Source of the DNA: Truepera sp. bin119
GTDB lineage: Bacteria; Deinococcota; Deinococci; Deinococcales; Trueperaceae
Assembly: GCA_002239005.1 (NCBI GenBank)
Contig: MPNL01000018.1
Span: 1 to 58,318, forward strand
DNA length: 58,318 nucleotides
Reading direction: 5' to 3'
Shown here: in pieces, positions 9,154 through 19,771 of the stretch
How the letters are laid out: every line of letters starts with the position of its first letter
Numbering within the stretch: the first letter of the stretch is position 1
Program-made: the position numbers and the translations under genes
Notes under the pieces: generated by a model
Databases searched by the model: none
Told to the model about the DNA's origin: nothing
The model's input: only the letters and a program-made list of their open reading frames with translations

Positions 9154-10587
9154 TTAGTCTCTCAGCACCCACAGGTCTTTGCCACCTCCACCCTGACTGG
9201 AGTTCACCACCAAGCTGCCTCGACGCAGGGCGACGCGACAGAATGCGCCGGGTACAATCCGGACCTGGCGGCCATGGAGCACGAATGGACGCAGGTCGAC
9301 GTGGCGCGGCTCGGCGCGGCCTTCGATCATACAGGGCGCGCGCGAAAGCGGCAGCACCGGCTGTGAAATAAAGTCGGCCGGATTGGCCCTCACCTGCTTG
9401 GCGTAAGCCTCGCGTGCCTCGGGCGTCGCATGGGGACCAATCAGCATGCCGTAACCCCCAGACTCCCCCACGCGCTTCACCACCAAGCTCTCCAAGTTAT
9501 CGAGAGTGTATTCGAGATCCTCCGGCCGACGACAGAGGTAGGTCTCTACGTTGTCTAGAAGCGGCTCTTCACCTAGGTAATAGCGAATCATGTCCGGCAC
9601 GTAAGCATATACGCTCTTGTCGTCGGCCACACCCGTCCCGGGTGCGTTCACCAAGGCAACATTGCCACGCTTATAGGCATGAAGCAGCCCAGGAACACCG
9701 AGCAAAGAGTCTGAACGGAAGACCAGCGGATCGAGGAAATCGTCATCCACACGCCGGTAGATTACATCGACGCGCCGCAAGCCCGCGGTGGTACGCATAT
9801 AGACGAAGCCGTCGTCGACCAAGAGGTCGCGGCCTTCAACCAACTCAGCGCCAATCTCGTGGGCCAGGAAGATGTGCTCGTAGAAGGCAGAGTTGTAGAC
9901 TCCGGGCGTCAGCAGCACTATACAGGGGTCGGACCTCCCATATGGAGCCAACTCTTGCAGGGTCTGGAGCAACACACGCCCGTAGTGCTCCACCTCTCGC
10001 ACGCGGGAACTCCGGTACAGACGGCGGAGACTGGTCTTCACTGCCTTGCGGTTGGCGATCATGTAGGAAACACCCGAGGGGACTCGCAGATTGTCCTCCA
10101 GCACCCGGAAGCCGTCGTTGGTGCGCACTAGGTCGGTGCCACAGATGCCGACCCAGGTTCCGTGGGGTACAGAGGCACCACGCATCTCGAGGCGGTACTG
10201 GGGACAGCCGCGCACCACATCCACTGGGATGACACCGTCCTCAATGATACCAGCCTCGTTATAAACATCATCCAGAAAACGGTTCAGGGCACGGAGTCGT
10301 TGGGTCAGGCCGGTTTCGAGCTGCCGCCACTCGCCATCCGAGAGAATCCGGGGTACGCAGTCGATGGGGATGACGCGCTCCTCAGCCTCGTCGTCACCGT
10401 AGACGGTAAAGGTGATGCCCTCATTGGAAAAAGAGCGCGTTACCCGTTCTTGAATGCTGCCAACTTCCTCGGCAGAGAGTTGGCTCAGCGTCTCGTACAG
10501 CGATCGGTAGTGTTGCCGGGGCGTACCGTCTGGCAGGAACATCTCATCGTAGATATCGGCTTCCAAGTCATAAGTACCGAAGTCCAT
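9154..10587 (-). CDS. Circularly permuted type 2 ATP-grasp protein
   Basis: 477 aa. Family landmarks are MFLPDGTPRQHYRSLY near the start, RALNRFLDDVYNE, VVRGCPQYRLEMRGASVP, FRVLEDNLRVPSGVSYM, LLTPGVYNSAFYEH, RRVDDDFLDPL, LVVKRVGESGGYGM and VLHGRQVRIVPGAFCRVALR. These are the ATP- and metal-binding parts of a permuted ATP-grasp ligase that makes an amide bond to an unknown substrate. It usually forms an operon with alpha-E and transglutaminase-like genes, which here lie downstream on the same strand beyond amtB and a STAS gene. Confidence 0.92.
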   Translation of the reverse strand: MDFGTYDLEADIYDEMFLPDGTPRQHYRSLYETLSQLSAEEVGSIQERVTRSFSNEGITFTVYGDDEAEERVIPIDCVPRILSDGEWRQLETGLTQRLRALNRFLDDVYNEAGIIEDGVIPVDVVRGCPQYRLEMRGASVPHGTWVGICGTDLVRTNDGFRVLEDNLRVPSGVSYMIANRKAVKTSLRRLYRSSRVREVEHYGRVLLQTLQELAPYGRSDPCIVLLTPGVYNSAFYEHIFLAHEIGAELVEGRDLLVDDGFVYMRTTAGLRRVDVIYRRVDDDFLDPLVFRSDSLLGVPGLLHAYKRGNVALVNAPGTGVADDKSVYAYVPDMIRYYLGEEPLLDNVETYLCRRPEDLEYTLDNLESLVVKRVGESGGYGMLIGPHATPEAREAYAKQVRANPADFISQPVLPLSRAPCMIEGRAEPRHVDLRPFVLHGRQVRIVPGAFCRVALRRGSLVVNSSQGGGGKDLWVLRD

Positions 10588-10947
10588 AGTGACGACTCAA
10601 CAACAATCTTGAGTGGATACTAGAATATCTCGACGGCTTCCATCGCTACTGTCCCACATGATTTCTGAATAATACCGTACCGACTTGATGGTCATAACGC
10701 CAAGATAATCTCCGCACCGGAACTAGCCTCCCCCTTCAGGAGCAGGGACTATCTCATGTTACGACCCATCCTGAGATGAGACCCCTTATTTGCCTATGTG
10801 GACTGCCAAGAGTCGCTACCAGATAGCTCGCGGTCGTCCTGGTCCATACGGAAGATGCTGCGCTTCCGTCCTTGGAGTATGTTCCACAAATCACATCACT
10901 TGCTACTTGATCAACTACACAAGACTGAAGTGCTACATTGGCAACCC
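10588..10947. other. Intergenic with IS1-like and MITE-like debris
   Basis: Divergent spacer between the ATP-grasp gene and era. At 10718-10768 a minus-strand IS1-like end is recognisable. From about 10805, AGAGTCGCTACCAGATAGCTCGCGGTCGTCCTGG loosely resembles a MITE-A end; only parts match. Codons upstream of era that remain open to 10798 derive from this debris. Confidence 0.5.
10718..10768 (-). mobile_element. IS1-like terminal fragment
   Basis: On the minus strand it reads GGGTCGTAACATGAGATAG, then CCCTGC...GGGGGAGGC. This is the same end as at 33448 (GGTCGTAACGTGAGATTA, then CTCTGCCCCC...GGGGGGAGGC). No transposase sequence is left. Confidence 0.6.
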
Positions 10948-11865
10948 ATGGACGCCGTCCCTCCGAATCCTCGCTCAGGCTTCATCGCTATCCTGGGCAG
11001 ACCCAACGTGGGCAAATCGACCCTCCTCAACACCCTTCTCGGGGTCAAAGTAGCACCGATCACCCCGAAACCACAGACGACCCGGCGGGGGGTTCGCGGC
11101 GTATATACCGACTTAGACCGTGGTGCCCAACTCATCTGCGTCGACACCCCCGGCCTCCAGCGTGGACAGACTGCCCTCGATGCATTCATGGCCCGGGAGA
11201 TTCACACCGCAATAGCCGACGTAGACGCTCTCCTGTGGGTAACTGATCTCCGCCGTCCCCCCAACGACGAGGATCGGGAGGTGGCCCGTATGCTCTCCAA
11301 CACTGACCCTGAGACCCCTGTCTTCTTGGTTGGAAACAAGGTAGACGCCGCCAAGTACCCGGATGAGGCGCTGAGGCTCTACCGAGACCTCTACGAGCCG
11401 ACGGGGGTCTATGTGATGAGTGCACTCGACGACCCACAGGCGGTGTATGACCTCCGCACCGACATGCTCGAACTGCTTCCCGAGAACCCATTCTTCTTCC
11501 CCGAAGATATCCGTAGCGATCAGTCCCGTGAGGTCTGGGCCGCCGAATTGATCCGTGAAAGTGCCATGATCCACCTCCGCCAAGAGCTGCCCTACACGGT
11601 AGCCTCCCGGGTGACTGAATGGAGAGAGTCGGAGGGTGCCGACAAACCGCTATACCTGGGGGCCGAAATCTGGGTAGAGCGGCCCGGCCACCGGCCTATC
11701 GTGATCGGCAAAGAGGGGCGTATGATTCGGGAGATCGGCACCACCGCCCGCAAACAGCTCGAGATCTTCCTCGACATCAGGGTCTTCCTTGACCTCGTAG
11801 TGATAGTCCACCGCGACTGGCGGGAGGATCCAGCAGCATTACGAGAACTCGGGTATGAATCCTAG
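10948..11865 (+). CDS. era: GTPase Era
   Basis: 305 aa from the ATG at 10948. The essential Era GTPase binds the 3' end of 16S rRNA during 30S assembly. G1 is [12 protein letters not shown], the switch region is [12 protein letters not shown]3 is DTPGLQRG and G4 is [10 protein letters not shown]. The C-terminal KH domain contains [22 protein letters not shown] and ends in [15 protein letters not shown]. No good ribosome site precedes the ATG. An in-frame GTG at 10930 is an alternative, and codons further upstream are repeat debris. A GIY-YIG protein follows 23 bp downstream. Confidence 0.96.
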   Translation: MDAVPPNPRSGFIAILGRPNVGKSTLLNTLLGVKVAPITPKPQTTRRGVRGVYTDLDRGAQLICVDTPGLQRGQTALDAFMAREIHTAIADVDALLWVTDLRRPPNDEDREVARMLSNTDPETPVFLVGNKVDAAKYPDEALRLYRDLYEPTGVYVMSALDDPQAVYDLRTDMLELLPENPFFFPEDIRSDQSREVWAAELIRESAMIHLRQELPYTVASRVTEWRESEGADKPLYLGAEIWVERPGHRPIVIGKEGRMIREIGTTARKQLEIFLDIRVFLDLVVIVHRDWREDPAALRELGYES

Positions 11866-11888
11866 CTCGGTCAGGGGTTACTGACAGC

Positions 11889-12239
11889 GTGCCTCTGGTA
11901 GCCCGGTGGCGGCCGCTCCGCACCCTGCCGACACGGCGCGGGCGCGACGCCATGCCGGGGGCGTACGAACTAGCCGACGGGGAGAAACGTCTCATCTACA
12001 TCGGCCAGTCAACGAAGGACGTGCCCAATCGCATCCGTCAGCACCTCGGGCGGAGCACCTGCATCCGCGAGCGCGCCCGCTACTGGCGCTACCTCTACAG
12101 CAAGGTCCCGCAGGCTGAGGAGGCTCTTCAGCTCGAGCGCCACCTCAAGCACCACGGCAAACTCCCGCTCTGCAACCGGGCCCGCCCCGGTAGCAGGGGT
12201 GGTCGACGGAGGTATGCGGAGCGGAGTGGGGGAACCTAA
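11889..12239 (+). CDS. Small GIY-YIG domain protein
   Basis: 116 aa with a GTG start; an ATG at residue 22 is an alternative. The core PGAYELADGEKRLIYIGQST, followed by KDVPNRIRQHLGRS, fits the GIY-YIG nuclease fold: the 'GAY' and 'YIG' halves, then a conserved Arg helix. A Glu in EEALQLERHLKHHGKLPLCN may serve as metal ligand. The role is unknown; relatives of this size are often uncharacterised. It probably shares a transcript with era. The basic, glycine-rich C-terminus (RPGSRGGRRRYAERSGG) may bind nucleic acid. Confidence 0.7.
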   Translation: MPLVARWRPLRTLPTRRGRDAMPGAYELADGEKRLIYIGQSTKDVPNRIRQHLGRSTCIRERARYWRYLYSKVPQAEEALQLERHLKHHGKLPLCNRARPGSRGGRRRYAERSGGT

Positions 12240-12350
12240 CCCCAGCCCAAAGTGCCACTCGGTCGGACTTCGCAAGGTCTGATAGGGAGGCAAAAGGGGC
12301 TGGAAAATAGACCGACGGGCCCACCTCGCTGCCCGAACGCAACGCCCACC

Positions 12351-15300
12351 CTAGCTGCACAAGTAGAGGATCTCAGTAAGCGCCTGTGGAATCCGCTCGG
12401 GGGCTAGGCCACGCTTCTTGAGGCTGAACCCTGGAGGGTAGCGGGTCGGCCTGACCACATAGGGAAGCGCCTTAAGCTTCCGGGCGTCATAGTCGATACC
12501 CTCCTGGTCGCTGGCGAAGCTCATCTGGATATCCGTCAGAAGCTCCTGGATATTGACCACCCCCTTCCTCGCAGCTAGGAGCCGCAACTTCACCAGATCG
12601 AGAAAGGCCCTGACCTCAGATGGGAAGGGACCGAATCGCTCGCGTAGCTCCCGCGCCACCCGGCTCACCTCGGCCAGACTGTCGGTCTCGGCCAAGCGAC
12701 CGTAGGTCGCGATGCGATCATCGTCGTCCGGAATATAGGCTGGGGAGAGCCGAGCGTCGAGACCTAAGTCGAGGCCGACCGAGGGGGCAGGCTCCGCCCG
12801 CTGTTCCCCTTTGAGTCTGACAACCTCCTCGGCGAGGAGTTCGGTGTAGACCCCCAATGAGACGGCGCTAACGTGGCCATGTTGCTCCGAGCCCAAGAGG
12901 TTACCCACCCCGCGGATCTCCATATCGCGCTCGGCTAGCAGGTGACCACTCCCCAGATCGTTCAACTCAGCGATGGTGTAGAGCCGACGCTGGGCCTGTT
13001 CGGTGAGCCGCCCTGGATAGAACAGATAGGCCCGGGCCTCGACCTCGCGCCGACCCACCCGACCACGAAGCTGGTAGAGCTGTGCCAGGCCAAGGCGGTC
13101 CGCCCGTTCAATTACCAGGGTATTGGCGCCGCCGATATCGAGCCCCGACTCGACTATGGTAGTCGACAGCAGTAGATCGTAGGCGCCGTCCTCAAACGCT
13201 AGCATGATCTCTTCGAGGGTAGCGGTCTCCATCTGGCCATGGGCTACCCCAATGCGGGCCTCGGGCACCAACTGAGAGAGGGTCCGGGCCTTCGAACCGA
13301 TCGAGCCGATTCGATCGTGGATGTAGAAGACCTTGCCGCCCCGCTCGAGCTCCGACAGCACGGCCTCCCGGGCTGCGAGCGCGTCGTACGGCTGTAGGAT
13401 GGTGAGGATGGGCTTGCGCCCTTCGGGCGGGGTAAGGATCTGGGAGACGTCGCGGAGGCCGATCAGGCTCATGTATAGGGTCCGGGGAATCGGGGTCGCA
13501 GACAAGGACAGCACGTCGAGATTGGTCCTCAAGGATTTTAGCCTCTCCTTCTGACCCACCCCGAACCGATGCTCCTCGTCGATCACTAGGAGCCCCAAGT
13601 CCCGACAGCTCACCCCTTCCGCCAGCAACCTGTGGGTTCCGACAACGACATCGATTGAGCCAGAGCGCAAGCCGGCAACGATCTCCCACGCCTCCCGCTG
13701 TGGTGTGAACCGCGACAGCATGGCCACCCGGACCGGTAAGGGGCTGAAGCGGTCGCGAAAGGTCCCGAAGTGTTGTCGCGCAAGCACCGTGGTGGGCACG
13801 AGGATCATCACCTGTTTACCGTGTCCGAGCGCCCGATGGGCTGCTCGGATGGCCACCTCGGTCTTGCCGAAGCCGACATCGCCGGAGATAAGGCGGTCCA
13901 TCGGCACAGGCCTCTCCATGTCCGCAAGGGTAGAGGCGACGGCTGCGGCCTGATCCGGCGTAAACTCGAAGGCGAACCCCTCGCCGATCAGGGGATCCCA
14001 GTCAGGCAGGGATGGGAAGGTGACACCGTCGCTCAACTGGCGCTTAGCGTAGGTCTCGATGAGTTTCCCGGCCAGCCGCTGGGCGCTAACCCTAGCCCGC
14101 TCCCTGGTCCGGACCCACTCGTTAGTACCGAGGGTGGAGAGCCGTGGGGGGATATCGGTGGTGCCAGGATGGCGCCTTAGCAGGGGGAGTTGATCGACAG
14201 GCAGGTAGAGCCTTCCCTCACCGGCGTACTGGAGGATAAGGTAGTCGCGCACCACCCCCAAAACCTTGCGGGGTTCGAGTCCGAGGAAGCGACCGACGCC
14301 ATGGTCTGGATGGATAAGAAAGTCACCTATCCCAAGCTGGGTGGCGTCGTGAACGCGCTTACCGGTGAGCCGACGGAGTTTGCGACCACCCTGGTAACCG
14401 TAGAGGAGCTCCTCGGTGAGCACGACCTCCTTCGCTTCCTCATTGAGATAGCCCCCCACTGCACCCGGGGCCAGCAGCAAACCCACAGACCCAGGATGGC
14501 ACTCCACCCGGTTCAGCCACCGGCAGTCGGCCTCGGTTAGCACCCGTTCCTGGAGGTAGCGTCCGCTGCGCTCAAACTTCAGCAGGAAGCTGACGCTGTA
14601 GCCGGTTTCGAGCCAGCTGGCAACGTCGGTAGCCAGTTTCGCCAAGCGGCCGCGGTAGTAGGGCAGGGGGGCGACGGCGCCCTCGGTTTCAACCAAATCG
14701 AGCGGGTCGCGCCCGAACGAGATGACCTCCCTAGTGCCGAGGTGCCCCCACAACCAAGCAGCGCTGTCACCGACCTCGCCCGGGTAAAGTTCGGGGCCAT
14801 CGAGGAGGACGGGACCTGGCAGGTGCTCGATCAGCCTCGTGGTCCACCCGCCATCGGCCTCGGGCTCGACCCTCGGAGTGATCCTGAACCGCTTGAGCAC
14901 TTCTCCACTCCTACCGATCGTCTCGAGTTCGTCACCTAAGAATTCGAGACGCACGGGGGCGTCGACCGCCGGGTCGGGGTAGAAGAGCAGGGTGTCACCC
15001 CGGACCGAGAAGCCAGGGGCCGCGTCGCGGTCGTAACCGTAGCGGATCAGGGTGTCGAAGAGCGGCCCCCTCGGGTACTCCCGACCGCACTCTAAGGGGA
15101 GGGTGAAACGTCCTGGGTCGGTAGGAAAGGGGCGCAGCGCATGCTGGAGAGTCAGTACGACCTTGTCGCAGCGATCAGGCCAGCCGCTCAGGTCGGGCTC
15201 AAGGCTCCAGTGCAGCCCGAATATGGAGACATCCGCAAACAGCCCCAGCCGCTCCCGCGTCGTGAGGAGCAGTGCCGGCCCCGGCTGCCGGGCGAATTGG

Positions 15301-15368
15301 GCCAAGCGGGCCACGCTTGGAAGACCGAGCAGGCGCACCCGGGTCACAGTCTGGGGATCGTCAGACAT
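12351..15368 (-). CDS. mfd: Transcription-repair coupling factor Mfd
   Basis: 1005 aa, shorter than the 1148 aa of E. coli but in the range of several phyla. The N-terminal UvrB-like region covers about residues 1-300. The RNA-polymerase-interacting (CarD-like) domain is near 345-405, with [19 protein letters not shown]. The translocase has Walker [40 protein letters not shown] and motif [19 protein letters not shown]. Mfd removes stalled RNA polymerase at lesions and recruits UvrA (uvrA is at 1.2 kb). It starts 41 bp after the rsmI stop, on the same strand, so the two are probably one operon. Confidence 0.97.
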   Translation of the reverse strand: MSDDPQTVTRVRLLGLPSVARLAQFARQPGPALLLTTRERLGLFADVSIFGLHWSLEPDLSGWPDRCDKVVLTLQHALRPFPTDPGRFTLPLECGREYPRGPLFDTLIRYGYDRDAAPGFSVRGDTLLFYPDPAVDAPVRLEFLGDELETIGRSGEVLKRFRITPRVEPEADGGWTTRLIEHLPGPVLLDGPELYPGEVGDSAAWLWGHLGTREVISFGRDPLDLVETEGAVAPLPYYRGRLAKLATDVASWLETGYSVSFLLKFERSGRYLQERVLTEADCRWLNRVECHPGSVGLLLAPGAVGGYLNEEAKEVVLTEELLYGYQGGRKLRRLTGKRVHDATQLGIGDFLIHPDHGVGRFLGLEPRKVLGVVRDYLILQYAGEGRLYLPVDQLPLLRRHPGTTDIPPRLSTLGTNEWVRTRERARVSAQRLAGKLIETYAKRQLSDGVTFPSLPDWDPLIGEGFAFEFTPDQAAAVASTLADMERPVPMDRLISGDVGFGKTEVAIRAAHRALGHGKQVMILVPTTVLARQHFGTFRDRFSPLPVRVAMLSRFTPQREAWEIVAGLRSGSIDVVVGTHRLLAEGVSCRDLGLLVIDEEHRFGVGQKERLKSLRTNLDVLSLSATPIPRTLYMSLIGLRDVSQILTPPEGRKPILTILQPYDALAAREAVLSELERGGKVFYIHDRIGSIGSKARTLSQLVPEARIGVAHGQMETATLEEIMLAFEDGAYDLLLSTTIVESGLDIGGANTLVIERADRLGLAQLYQLRGRVGRREVEARAYLFYPGRLTEQAQRRLYTIAELNDLGSGHLLAERDMEIRGVGNLLGSEQHGHVSAVSLGVYTELLAEEVVRLKGEQRAEPAPSVGLDLGLDARLSPAYIPDDDDRIATYGRLAETDSLAEVSRVARELRERFGPFPSEVRAFLDLVKLRLLAARKGVVNIQELLTDIQMSFASDQEGIDYDARKLKALPYVVRPTRYPPGFSLKKRGLAPERIPQALTEILYLCS

Positions 15369-15409
15369 GGTCGCTTCAACCCTCCCATCTTAAATCGAGG
15401 CAGGACGTG

Positions 15410-16219
15410 TCAGACCTCGGTACCCAAGGCCAGTTCGTAGGCCTCATTACGGGGCACTCCCCGGGCCTCAAGGGCCTCCCGAAGTTCGCGTCCCGCCAAT
15501 CCCTCGGCCGCCAGCTGCCTCACCAACTCTGCTAGGTCGACAGGCGACGCTCCGCCCCTACCCGGACCCACGACCAGCACCAACTCCCCCTTCAGAGGAT
15601 GGCTGCGGACCGCACTGTGCAACTCGCTCAAGGAGCCGCGGAGGGTAGCCTCGAACCGCTTACTCAACTCCCGACTCAGACTACCTGCACGCTCGGGGCC
15701 GCAGTACTCGATCAGATCTTGTAGGGTGATCTCCACTCGCGGGGCCGCCTCGTAGAGCGCTACGGAGACCTCGCTCGACGCAATCCGCTCCAGCCGACGG
15801 CGCCGCCCCCCCCCCTTGCGCGGCAGGAATCCTTCAAAGTGGAAACGGGCAACCGGCAGCCCGGAGAGCACCAGCGCTGGCACGAAGGCGGTCGCGCCGG
15901 GCAAGACCTCAATCTCGACATCGTGGTGCAGGGCCAGACGCACCAAGTCGGCACCCGGATCCGAGATTCCCGGGGTCCCGGAGTCGGTCACGAAGGCGAC
16001 AGATCCGTTGCGCTCAAGGATCCCGGCAGCGCGGGTAGCGACGGTGTGCGCGTCCAACCGTACCAGCGGGGTGCGAATCCCGTAGTGGGCGAGCAGGGTC
16101 CGGGTCCTCCGGGTATCCTCCGCAGCCACTACGTCCGCCTGCTCGAGGACATCGAGAGCGCGAAGGGTTATATCTTTCAGGTTGCCGATGGGCGTTGGGA
16201 CCAGCGTCAGCCGGGTCAC
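15410..16219 (-). CDS. rsmI: 16S rRNA (cytidine-1402-2'-O)-methyltransferase
   Basis: 269 aa. RsmI uses SAM to methylate the ribose of C1402 in the 30S decoding centre. Landmarks are the opening LTLVPTPIGNLKDITLRAL, VAAEDTRRTRTLL, FVTDSGTPGISDPGADLV, VEVLPGATAFVPALVLSGLP and FEGFLPRKGGGRRRRLE. The start is a GTG at 16219 that overlaps the stop of the small gene upstream by 4 bp (GTGA), indicating translational coupling. mfd follows downstream. Confidence 0.96.
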   Translation of the reverse strand: MTRLTLVPTPIGNLKDITLRALDVLEQADVVAAEDTRRTRTLLAHYGIRTPLVRLDAHTVATRAAGILERNGSVAFVTDSGTPGISDPGADLVRLALHHDVEIEVLPGATAFVPALVLSGLPVARFHFEGFLPRKGGGRRRRLERIASSEVSVALYEAAPRVEITLQDLIEYCGPERAGSLSRELSKRFEATLRGSLSELHSAVRSHPLKGELVLVVGPGRGGASPVDLAELVRQLAAEGLAGRELREALEARGVPRNEAYELALGTEV

Positions 16220-16428
16220 GCCATGTCGCCACCGATCCCAGCGAAGGCCGGTCTGAGCATGCGTCCGCGGCGGCGACGGTGGGCGCTTCGCCTCAGTGCC
16301 GAGCGGAGGCTGGCGCGTAGAAGCCCAGTCTCTCTGATGGCCACCGCCACCACCGTTCCCTCAGGAAGGTAAACGCCTTCAGCCAGGACGACATTCCCCG
16401 CTCTGACGACGCCCGTGTAGCTACGCAT
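16216..16428 (-). CDS. AF2212-like (DUF104) antitoxin-type protein
   Basis: 70 aa. The first 30 residues, MRSYTGVVRAGNVVLAEGV and then YLPEGTVVAVAI, match the small beta-barrel found in DUF104/AF2212-like proteins, annotated as antitoxins of VapB type. The second half is basic (RRSAHRRRRGRM) and not typical. No PIN-domain toxin is adjacent; the next gene, overlapping by 4 bp, is rsmI. It may be an orphan antitoxin or a housekeeping fragment. Confidence 0.6.
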   Translation of the reverse strand: MRSYTGVVRAGNVVLAEGVYLPEGTVVAVAIRETGLLRASLRSALRRSAHRRRRGRMLRPAFAGIGGDMA

Positions 16429-16527
16429 ACCCCTCCGAGGTGAAAATTGCGAGTCCGCCCCAAGATCCCATCTGTCCGCCGGAACCCCCGACCACTCAAG
16501 GGTAGCAGGTTCATCTCTAGGTCTCAG

Positions 16528-16824
16528 TCAGCCAGCGAGCAAACGATAGTACTCGGACTTGAAGTCCATCCGCATCGCCCTGTAGGCAAGGGAGAGACGG
16601 GCAGCATAGAGCCGGACGGAGCGATCATCCTCCACCTCCTCTGCCCACTCGAGGCAACTCAGTAGGTTCTGAACCGCCAGATGCCAACCGCACGACGCCT
16701 CCGCGCGCCTCGCCCGGAGGTCGGATAACAGAGGGGCGGAAAGTGCCCGGCTCACAGTTCGCACCCCTGCAACACTACCATAAGAACCCGGGGACCGGCT
16801 GTGTCTCACCCAGCTCGACAGCAT
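16528..16824 (-). CDS. Hypothetical helical protein
   Basis: 98 aa, not recognised. The C-terminal 60 residues (LRARRAEASCGWHLAVQNLL...LSLAYRAMRMDFKSEYYRLL) look like two or three amphipathic helices of normal composition. The first 30 residues are less convincing, so the true start may be internal. It lies just downstream of acnA (31 bp) on the same strand and may be co-transcribed. Confidence 0.45.
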   Translation of the reverse strand: MLSSWVRHSRSPGSYGSVAGVRTVSRALSAPLLSDLRARRAEASCGWHLAVQNLLSCLEWAEEVEDDRSVRLYAARLSLAYRAMRMDFKSEYYRLLAG

Positions 16825-16855
16825 AGCGAGGTTCGAGTCGCAGCTTCAGGGCTCA

Positions 16856-19585
16856 TCACCCGAGGCCGACACCTTCACTCTTCAAAATGTTGCGGAGGAC
16901 CGTATGAAGGATCCCTCCGTTACGGTAGTAGTCGATCTCAACCGGCGTGTCGATCCGGCACAAGGCGGTGAAGCGCAAGAAACTGCCATCTTCGCGGACG
17001 ACATCGACAGCGATCCTCTGACCGGGCTGAATCCCTTCGTCGACGTGGATAGTGAAGGTCTCACGACCGCTGAGCCCCAAGGATTCGACATCCTCTCCTA
17101 CCTCGAACTGGAGCGGGAGAACACCCATGCCCACTAGGTTGCTGCGGTGGATGCGCTCGTAGCTGACAGCGATGACCGCCTTCACACCGAGGAGGAAGGT
17201 GCCCTTGGCTGCCCAGTCGCGGCTCGAGCCCATGCCGTAGTCGACGCCCGCTAAAACGAGAGTGGGGACCCCCCGAGCCAGGTAGTTGCGACTCGCCCCA
17301 AAGATGCTCGTGACCTCACCGGTCGTGAAGTCGGTGGTCCAACCCCCCTCGGTTCCGGGAGCAAGCCGATTCTTGAGGCGGACGTTGGCGAAGGTGCCGC
17401 GGGTAAGAATCCGATCGTTGCCGCGCCGGGCGCCGTAGGAGTTGAAGTCGCGCCAGTCTACACCCTGTTCCATCAGGTAGCGGCCAGCGGGGCTGGCAGA
17501 GGCGATAGCACCCGCCGGAGAGATATGATCGGTGGTAACCGAGTCGCCGACATTAACCAGTACCCGGGCAGAGCGGATCGGCTCGATAGGGGCCGGTTCG
17601 GGACTCATCTCCACAAAAAAGGGAGGTTCCTGGATGTAGGTGCTCTCAGGATTCCATTCGAACAGTTCTCCGCCTCTAACCGGGATGGCGTTCCACGCCT
17701 CGTTGGAGCGCTCGATCCCGTCGTAGAGGCGCCGGAAGGTGTCCGGGTTCATAGCAGCCTCGAGCCGATCAGTCAGATCGGCGTAGCTGGGCCAGAGCTC
17801 CCGGAGGTAGACATCATCTCCATCACGGTCCGTGCCCAGCGGATCGGTGGTGAGGTCTAAGTCGACCGTTCCAGCGAGGGCGTAGGCCACCACCAGAGGG
17901 GGGCTGGCCAGATAGTTGGCTCGGATATGGGGGTTAATCCGTCCCTCGAAATTGCGATTCCCGGATAGCACGCTGGCGGCGACAATATCTCCCGCCTGGA
18001 TCGCCTCCACGACAGGCTCGGGGAGTGGACCGGAGTTGCCGATACAGGTGGTGCAGCCGTAGCCAACTAAGTAGAAGCCGACCTCTTCTAAGTAGGGAAG
18101 CAGACCGGCCTCGGTCAGATATTCGGTGACGACCTTGGAGCCCGGGGCGAGGCTGGTCTTGACCCAAGGCTTAGCCCTAAGCCCCCGCTCAGCCGCCTTC
18201 TTGGCGACCAAGCCAGCCGCGAGCATGACCGAGGGGTTGCTGGTGTTGGTGCACGAGGTGATGGCAGCTATGACCACGTCGCCATGGCGCAACTTGTAAT
18301 CGGTCCCACCCAGCGTCAGTCGGCCGGTGCTGGCGAGCGCCCCATCCTCAAGCGCGAAGCCCCGCTCGGTTACCGACTTGCGGAGATCTGCCTGGAAGGT
18401 GCGCTTCATATCGCGCAGTAGGATGCGATCCTGCGGACGCTTCGGGCCCGCGAGCGCCGGTTCTACTGTGGACAGGTCGAGCTCAAGGACAGCGGCAAAA
18501 TCGGGTTCGGGAGTCGTATCGCTTCGGAAAAGTCGGTTGGCCCTGGCGTAGCGTTCGACCACCTCAACCTCTGTGCCCAGCCGTCCGGTCTGCCGGAGGT
18601 AGCGGAGCGTCTCGGCATCGATGGGGAAAAAGCCCATGGTGGCACCGTACTCGGGCGCCATGTTGGCCAACGTCGCCCGGTCAGGGACAGTCATGTTCGA
18701 GAGGCCCGCGCCGAAGAACTCGACGAACTTGCCCACCACGCCGTGGGTGCGCAGCCGCTGGGTGACTGCGAGCACGAGGTCGGTGGCTGTGGCGCCCTCG
18801 GAGAGCTTGCCACTGAGTCGGACACCGATCACTTCGGGGGTAAGCATGAAGATGGGCTGGCCGAGCATCACCGCCTCAGCCTCGATGCCGCCGACACCCC
18901 AGCCGACAACCCCAAGCCCGTTGATCATGGTGGTATGACTATCGGTGCCCACCAGGGAGTCTGGGTAGACCACCTCAAGGTCACCGTGAGGGTGATGCTG
19001 GACCCCCTTGGCGAGATACTCGAGGTTGACCTGGTGGACGATGCCTGAGGCGGGCGGCACGACGCTGAAATTCTCGAAGGCCGACTGGCCCCAGCGCAGG
19101 AACTCGTAGCGTTCCCGGTTGCGCTCGAACTCGATCTCAGCGTTGCGACCGAGGGCTAGTGGACTGTCGAACTCGTCGACCTGTACCGAGTGATCGATGA
19201 CCAAGTCCACAGGGATTTGGGGGTTGATCCTGGCAGGATCGCCACCAAGTCGCTTCATGGCGCTACGCAGGGCGGCCAAGTCGACCACACTCGGGACTCC
19301 GGTAAAGTCCTGGAGGATCACCCGGGCGGGCTTAAAAGGGATCTCGCTCCCCTGCGGCGCCTTGGGATCGTAGGAGGCGAGCGCCCGGATGTCCTCAGCG
19401 CCGACATCATAGCCGTTCTCGTTACGCAGCAACGATTCCAAGAGCACTCGGATCGAGAAGGGGAGCCGGGAAATATCGGCGAGCCCAGCCTCTTCCAGGG
19501 CCGAGAGCCGGTAGTAGTAGGCCTGACCGGATCCAGTATCGAACCGGGCCCGTGCACCAAAGGAGTTGGTCTTCAACTCTGCCAT
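16856..19585 (-). CDS. acnA: Aconitate hydratase A
   Basis: 909 aa, the full length of AcnA/IRP-type aconitases. It interconverts citrate and isocitrate with a [4Fe-4S] cluster. Cluster cysteines are in [20 protein letters not shown] and the CxxC of [14 protein letters not shown]. Other landmarks are [43 protein letters not shown] and [18 protein letters not shown]. The ATG at 19585 has GAGGAG upstream. Confidence 0.97.
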   Translation of the reverse strand: MAELKTNSFGARARFDTGSGQAYYYRLSALEEAGLADISRLPFSIRVLLESLLRNENGYDVGAEDIRALASYDPKAPQGSEIPFKPARVILQDFTGVPSVVDLAALRSAMKRLGGDPARINPQIPVDLVIDHSVQVDEFDSPLALGRNAEIEFERNRERYEFLRWGQSAFENFSVVPPASGIVHQVNLEYLAKGVQHHPHGDLEVVYPDSLVGTDSHTTMINGLGVVGWGVGGIEAEAVMLGQPIFMLTPEVIGVRLSGKLSEGATATDLVLAVTQRLRTHGVVGKFVEFFGAGLSNMTVPDRATLANMAPEYGATMGFFPIDAETLRYLRQTGRLGTEVEVVERYARANRLFRSDTTPEPDFAAVLELDLSTVEPALAGPKRPQDRILLRDMKRTFQADLRKSVTERGFALEDGALASTGRLTLGGTDYKLRHGDVVIAAITSCTNTSNPSVMLAAGLVAKKAAERGLRAKPWVKTSLAPGSKVVTEYLTEAGLLPYLEEVGFYLVGYGCTTCIGNSGPLPEPVVEAIQAGDIVAASVLSGNRNFEGRINPHIRANYLASPPLVVAYALAGTVDLDLTTDPLGTDRDGDDVYLRELWPSYADLTDRLEAAMNPDTFRRLYDGIERSNEAWNAIPVRGGELFEWNPESTYIQEPPFFVEMSPEPAPIEPIRSARVLVNVGDSVTTDHISPAGAIASASPAGRYLMEQGVDWRDFNSYGARRGNDRILTRGTFANVRLKNRLAPGTEGGWTTDFTTGEVTSIFGASRNYLARGVPTLVLAGVDYGMGSSRDWAAKGTFLLGVKAVIAVSYERIHRSNLVGMGVLPLQFEVGEDVESLGLSGRETFTIHVDEGIQPGQRIAVDVVREDGSFLRFTALCRIDTPVEIDYYRNGGILHTVLRNILKSEGVGLG

Positions 19586-19771
19586 AGCCGCTCCTCAAAC
19601 ACTGGTCTCCCCAAAGGCGTTTAAGCGGGGAGCACCCAGGTGCTCATCATACCGACTTTCGAGACCCCCACCCCGGCTGACTCGAAATCTGTTGCCGGAC
19701 GGGTCCAGCCCTGGAATGAGGTGAATCAAGCCTGTAACTACTCATTCCGAACAGAGTAGATGCACTCGTCA

